64,000 nt of DNA from Terana coerulea (lineage: Eukaryota > Basidiomycota > Agaricomycetes > Polyporales > Phanerochaetaceae), in NCBI GenBank assembly GCA_024811115.1, contig JAKOGH010001043.1:677319-741318 (forward strand), read 5' to 3'. The translations under genes and the position numbers were made by a program. The notes beneath the pieces were generated by a model that was given only the letters and a program-made list of their open reading frames with translations, did no database searches and had not been told where the DNA came from. Shown piece by piece: positions 59,899 to 64,000 of this stretch (position 1 is the stretch's first letter; each line of letters starts with the position of its first letter).

Positions 59899-60230
59899 CA
59901 ACTCTCACATGCGAGGCACCGGCGGGCCAAATACGTGTGTTGTGAGTCATCGATCTTATCCTGTGCATCTGAATTATGATACTGACATCCTCACTAACGT
60001 TCAGTGCTGGTGCCTCCTCCAAGCGGGAGCTTATTCGGTGCTGTCCATTCATAGCGCTTGTGGCGGTCGGCTAGGGAAGGTTTGGGCGGGACAGCCCTGA
60101 TGCATACTGCGTGGATCAGTGCAATGGATGAGACAGGTGCTTTGGGGCATGCATATTCATACTGATATATAGGTCCGGACTATGTCCCGCACCTCCACTC
60201 CCCAGAACTATACCGTTGGCGGTGTCCTCC

Positions 60231-61659
60231 ATGCAGACGACAAGGAAACCCACCCTCTTCGTCAGCCTGGTCTCCATATGGCGGAGTTGCTCTCTCCGCG
60301 TCAGATATTTTGGCGGGATAGTCATTCTCGTGGTAGCTCTTGCGTTGGCCTTTAGTGAAGGTTTAATGGCGACAGCTCTCACTGATGGAGATGTCTGGGC
60401 CACGAAGATGGTGGACGACATCGTGCAAAATCAAACAGGGGTATCTCGCATTATCGAAAGTCTCCAGGTCTCAGCACTAAACTACTGCCTCCAGATCATG
60501 CTCTTGGGGCATGTGTTCAACATTAACATCCCGTCTCGACAGGTTCAGATATCCTGGTTGATTCTGGGCTGTGGCGACCTCATGGTACCTGGAACACAAA
60601 CGTACTCATACAAAGGCTATTGCGGAAACCTTGCAACGCCTGTGGATTTTTACCTGGATGGGTGAGTGGAATTTACTGGACCTCATGCTTTGGTTGACCT
60701 TTTTCTTTTACATCGTTAGGTCGAGCGACCCTACGTACTCCTATAGCCTCAAGGCCAACCCTCGGAACCCGTCTACTGGAGCCGTCCTGTTGTGCGTTCA
60801 GTGCCACTCATGGTCGGCGAAGGAAACTCGCTAACGTCACGCATTTGCAGTGTTCAAGCAACGACCAGCTTCACCACAGACCATCTCCTCGTTCTTTACG
60901 CCTGGCGTGGTCTCGATCAGCAATACGGCTTCCCGTTTGACGGATACCAACTCGAGGCCACAATGATCGCCATGAACAGCGGCACAAACGACACCGTGCC
61001 CATTCTTGGTCTTCGCCCCATCAGCTCGACAAGCAACTTCAACCCCATCCTGCGCTACGACATTGCGTCCGAGAGCGCTGCAAACGACACAGAAGCTACT
61101 GTGTCCTCGCGCACGATGGAGATGGGTTTCGAGCGGACGGGCTTCGCGCGAACTTATGTCATGACACTGTTCATCGTGAACTGGGGCTTGACGGCGGTCG
61201 TCGCGTTCATCACGGTTTCGGCCTGCGTCGGACAGGAGGTCACAGAGTCGATTCTTCTACTACCTATTAGCGTCATCGTCACCATTCCTGCCCTGAGAGC
61301 CCTTTGGGACGGCGCGCCGGCGTTCGGTAAGCCGCTTATCTTCGTACGTCCCTGCTGTTCTGACGTGACCGTACGTCTCTCAGGTCTACTGCTCGGTGAG
61401 TGGCCTCTTGTGACTTTAGTCGCACGGTATGGCTGGCTGATTACGTTCTCTAGACTCGTGCGGCACGTTTCTTCAGATGGTCATCGTTTCCATTTGTTCT
61501 ATGTTTTTGGTCGTTCAGATTGGCTTGAATAAGGCACAGAAACTTGACGCATCCGAAAAGGAAGCGGCAAACGCTTGTAGCAGGGAATCCTCGTCCACAG
61601 AACCTGAACGGAAGGAGCTCCTCGACCGCAATTCCGTTGCGCTGCCTGAGGCTGTATGA
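60231..61659 (+). CDS. DUF4436-like multi-pass membrane protein, paralogue B
   Basis: ATG 60231 starts MQTTRKPTLFVSLVSIWRSC, then helix FGGIVILVVALALAF. The extracytoplasmic domain keeps LLGHVFNINIPSRQVQISWLILGCGD, N-glycosylation-type sites and GLDQQYGFPFDGYQLE. Three C-terminal helices (YVMTLFIVNWGLTAVVAFIT; ILLLPISVIVTIPALRALW; MVIVSICSMFLVVQIGL) and a polar tail end at 61659. Exon structure parallels paralogue A, including the 12-nt exon at 61384-61395 between GAPAFG and DSCGTFLQ. No frame break seen. Same tentative DUF4436 assignment. It ends 279 bp before the border of the long inverted repeat. Confidence 0.74.
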
Positions 61660-62029
61660 ACTTTGTATGACTGTTCGACGTCACTTACGATAACACCTCA
61701 AACATTTCTGGTGGACTCCTGAAGGGTATCCTGCACAAAGAGGATTTCTAGGCTTGTATGTTACACTCTATGTATGTCTTGCGCTCTATGTATTAGCTTG
61801 CCTACCATGGACTATTCACCGGCAGCGGGCATGGTCACGTAGACTCAACGTGCAAGGCTGACCACTTTCGCCATTGTGCTGTAGTATACTACTTGCCATC
61901 GTCTTCATGTGAATGACTATACCAATAGGTCTCTAAAGGGCCATCACTAACTGTGCATGCGACGTTTGACGAATGCATCGACAACTGGCGGAGTCCTTAC
62001 CACCGACTCGACATTCAAGTCACGCGTTT

Positions 62030-62220
62030 GACAATTACGAAACATTACTGGGAAATATATAAATGAAGGTGCTGGATCTCCGAAACTGTTCAAGCCATAT
62101 TAGATAAATAGAAGAAGAAGCTCTCTGACACTGTTCAACTTCCACATTATTAGGGATAAATGCGAGAAGGTGCTCTCCGAAACCGTCTGAACTACATTAT
62201 TATAGGTAAATAAATAAAAG
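62030..62220 (-). repeat. AT-rich tandem units in the repeat 3' flank (right copy)
   Basis: Four degenerate units of about 50 bp, each with a TTTAT core, TAATGT and AACAGT/CAGACGGT-TC-GAGA. More complete than in the left copy. Confidence 0.6.
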
Positions 62221-62641
62221 TGCTTTCTGTTCAAGCCACTCGGCGTACAACACTACAGGGACCAAGTGTTGTATCCAGCCGCAGTCTTCATCCATCGGCA
62301 CCCCGCCATCCACGACGACGTCCTGAGCCTTCATCGGTACTGGTGTGTGTCGTGCGCTGGCTAGAGGTACAGTGCACCAGTAGACCGAAGAAGGACCAGA
62401 ATACCGCAGCGGCGACGGAGTGGAGGATCCTTCGACTACGACCGTGAGGAAGCCTGAAACAGTCACACGCGAGAAAAGGAAAAAACGGACTGAGTCCTCA
62501 CAGCCCTCACAGTCCTACACCCATGCACCTCTCCCTCCGCCATACCCAAGTCCATCTGCGTCCGAGTACGATTGGGACGACCTTCGGCCGACACAAGTTG
62601 AGAGACGTCTTGAAGAACTGGCTTGAGATCTTCAGAGTGCT

Positions 62642-64000
62642 CTATGCTCGACGCGACGAACGGCGTTGACAGCGGCGAGCCCGTCGCGGGCGAACTTTCT
62701 CCTGAACGACGGCCGCCTCGCCCATCTCGGCCAACTTGACCTGAGCCTTGCGAATATTGATCTCGGCGCATTCGACATCTCCCTGGGCGGCGTCCAGACG
62801 TCGGTAGTCGGAGTAGGACCGCGTCTTGACGCCGAGAAAGCGTCGTTCAAGCGCGTCGAGGAAGAGGTGGTTGAAGTCGTTGTGCTCGTCGTCGGCCATC
62901 TGCGCCTTTCTCCAGGCGACGTCCTTCTCCAGCGCAATCCACTCCTCGGCGGTCACGTCGTAGTACTTCTTTAGACATGAGTCCAGCTTGGCTTGAGCAG
63001 TCTTCAGGTCGGCCTGACCATGCGCGAGCATGCGTTCGTAGCGTGACTTGAGTGCCAACCGTTCCGAGGCCGTGTCCGCGACGAGTGGGCGCATGTCGAG
63101 TTCAGGAGAGGGCTGTTGGACGGCATCCAGATCTGCGATAGCCTTGGCCAAAACGCGGCGGGGTTCGGGGACGGTGCAAGTCAACGCTGCACGGTGCCCA
63201 TCAACCTCATCGTCGGCGTCGGCAAGTGTCGCCCGTAGAGCCTTGTCTTGAGTGACCGCCGCATCGTGAAGCTCAGCCAACTTCGCCTGGGCCCTGCGGA
63301 TGTCGAACTCGGCGTGTTCCACCTCTTCCTGGGCGTTGCTCAGCTCCGTGTACTGCTCGTATGATTGGTCCTTGATGTCGGCGAAGCGGTCCTCGAGCCA
63401 CGCAAGGTAATGAGAGTCGTAAGCCTCCCGTTGTCCTTCAAGGCCGTCACCTTGGCGATGTCTTTCTCCAAGGTCATCCACTCTTCTGCGGTCACGTCGT
63501 AGTACTGTACGCGACACAATTCGCGGTTTGCCTGAGCAGACGCGAGGCTGGCCTGGGCAAGTGCAAGTATGTGTTCATAGTACTCCTTGGGGGCCAACCG
63601 CTTCGAGAGTGTGTCCGTTGGCTCGAGAACGTTGGTGATGAGCTTCTTCAACTGAGAGACTGAGTGACCCGCGAGATTGGAGAAGGCGCGAACAGTGCCC
63701 CGTGCGTAACGCGTGACGATGTTGGCGACCGAGGCGCTGATCCTAAGCAGAGTCGTGAAGAAGTAGACGACAGCTGCTTCCAAGAACAGAAGCTGGGTTC
63801 GACACACGTCAGCCGCGGTTGGCAATAGGTTGAAAGAACGACGCACCGTAATGTACCCCACAGCTAACCCTACACCCAACAGCCCGAGCATCGAGAGAGC
63901 AGACGGCGGGCCCAAGAAGGCAGGGATGAACGAAGCGAGCCCGTCGTAAGTTGAGGTCGCAGTGCAGAAGTTGGCCGCGCGAGTAGGGTCGTAGGCCAGA
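62642..64000 (-). CDS. Repeated-gene copy 2 (partial, runs off the window)
   Basis: Second copy of the membrane/coiled-coil gene at 29847-31479, on the opposite strand. It shows the same helices (MLGLLGVGLAVGYITV), and both internal YY-DVTAEEW repeat units, with scattered substitutions (for example F for L after RRS, S for G before AVQQPSPE's neighbourhood). A G3 run at 63427-63429 replaces the G4 of the left copy at 30682-30685 and breaks the frame after TALKDNG; the next frame resumes the protein. The stop is at 62642-62644. The N-terminal part lies beyond the window. Function unknown. Confidence 0.62.

Larger units (their letters stand above)
58875..60230. other. Intergenic region with a 151-bp inverted repeat pair
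   Basis: Between the two paralogues lies a nearly perfect inverted repeat (59134-59284 and 59748-59898) and 463 bp of AT-rich loop. The arms contain what looks like one exon of a membrane-protein gene (LQDELRTAVLLALFVLYNAS, then a GT donor). No intact gene is present. Confidence 0.6.
61939..64000 (-). repeat. Long inverted repeat, right copy (cut by window edge)
   Basis: Reverse-complement partner of 30111-32158. The match runs to the last base of the window, so the repeat continues outside. Its inner border GGCCATCACTAACTGTG at 61939 equals the left copy border. Confidence 0.9.

Overview
The window is nuclear DNA of a filamentous basidiomycete, most likely a wood-decay or related member of the Agaricomycetes. 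The evidence is dense genes on both strands, many short (about 50-60 bp) GT-AG introns, and protein families typical of that group: a BTB/POZ protein, small CGH...C cysteine-rich proteins, a fungal 1,3-beta-glucan synthase, PalI/SUR7 and PMP3. No organellar, viral or bacterial features were seen. Species assignment is not possible from the sequence alone.

Layout. 1-2.2 kb: no supported gene. 2.2-2.5 kb: small cysteine-rich protein. 2.6-6.1 kb (-): XPD/Rad3 helicase of TFIIH, divergent over 147 bp from a mitochondrial TPR-like protein (6.2-7.8 kb, +). 8.4-9.4 kb: coiled-coil protein. 9.6-15.5 kb (-): 1,3-beta-glucan synthase FKS1. 16.2-17.1 kb (-): unknown protein. 17.5-19.7 kb: leucine-rich-repeat-like protein. 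20.4-22.1 kb: PP2C phosphatase of the Ptc7 type. 22.4-25.4 kb (-): dipeptidyl peptidase III. 25.7-29.3 kb: FHIP/RAI16 protein of the FTS-Hook-FHIP dynein adaptor. 29.8-32.2 kb: first copy of a repeated gene of unknown function. 32.3-36.2 kb (-): two tandem secreted alpha/beta hydrolases. 36.2-39.7 kb: gene-poor. 39.7-40.1 kb: PMP3. 40.5-43.2 kb (-): eIF2B epsilon. 44.7-45.9 kb: BTB protein. 46.7-47.9 kb (-): disordered Glu/Ala/Pro protein. 49.1-50.1 kb: PalI/SUR7 protein. 50.8-53.2 kb (-): NOP2. 53.6-53.8 kb (-): tiny cysteine-rich protein. 55.0-55.8 kb: FUN14 protein. 56.0-56.8 kb (-): unknown membrane protein. 57.4-61.7 kb: two tandem DUF4436-like membrane proteins separated by a nearly identical 151-bp inverted repeat pair. 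61.9-64.0 kb: second copy of the repeated gene, inverted.

Three things stand out. First, many genes are broken by single-base length differences, mostly losses in short homopolymers, and the two copies of the repeated gene differ by exactly such a base. This looks like residual consensus error, and protein predictions here must allow for it. Second, a more than 2-kb repeat occurs in opposite orientation 30 kb apart and encodes an undescribed membrane/coiled-coil protein with two internal repeats. Third, there are recent tandem duplications (hydrolases, DUF4436-like proteins) and very small exons (5 nt in PMP3, 12 nt in both DUF4436-like genes).

Most genes are housekeeping: transcription/repair (XPD), translation initiation (eIF2B epsilon), ribosome biogenesis (NOP2), cell wall (FKS1), membrane and pH stress (PMP3, PalI), mitochondria (Ptc7, FUN14, TPR protein), peptide turnover (DPP3) and endosome transport (FHIP). 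I see no metabolic gene cluster. The accessory part is 29.8-39.6 kb plus 57-64 kb. The borders of the inverted repeat lie 123 and 280 bp beyond the 3' ends of duplicated genes.
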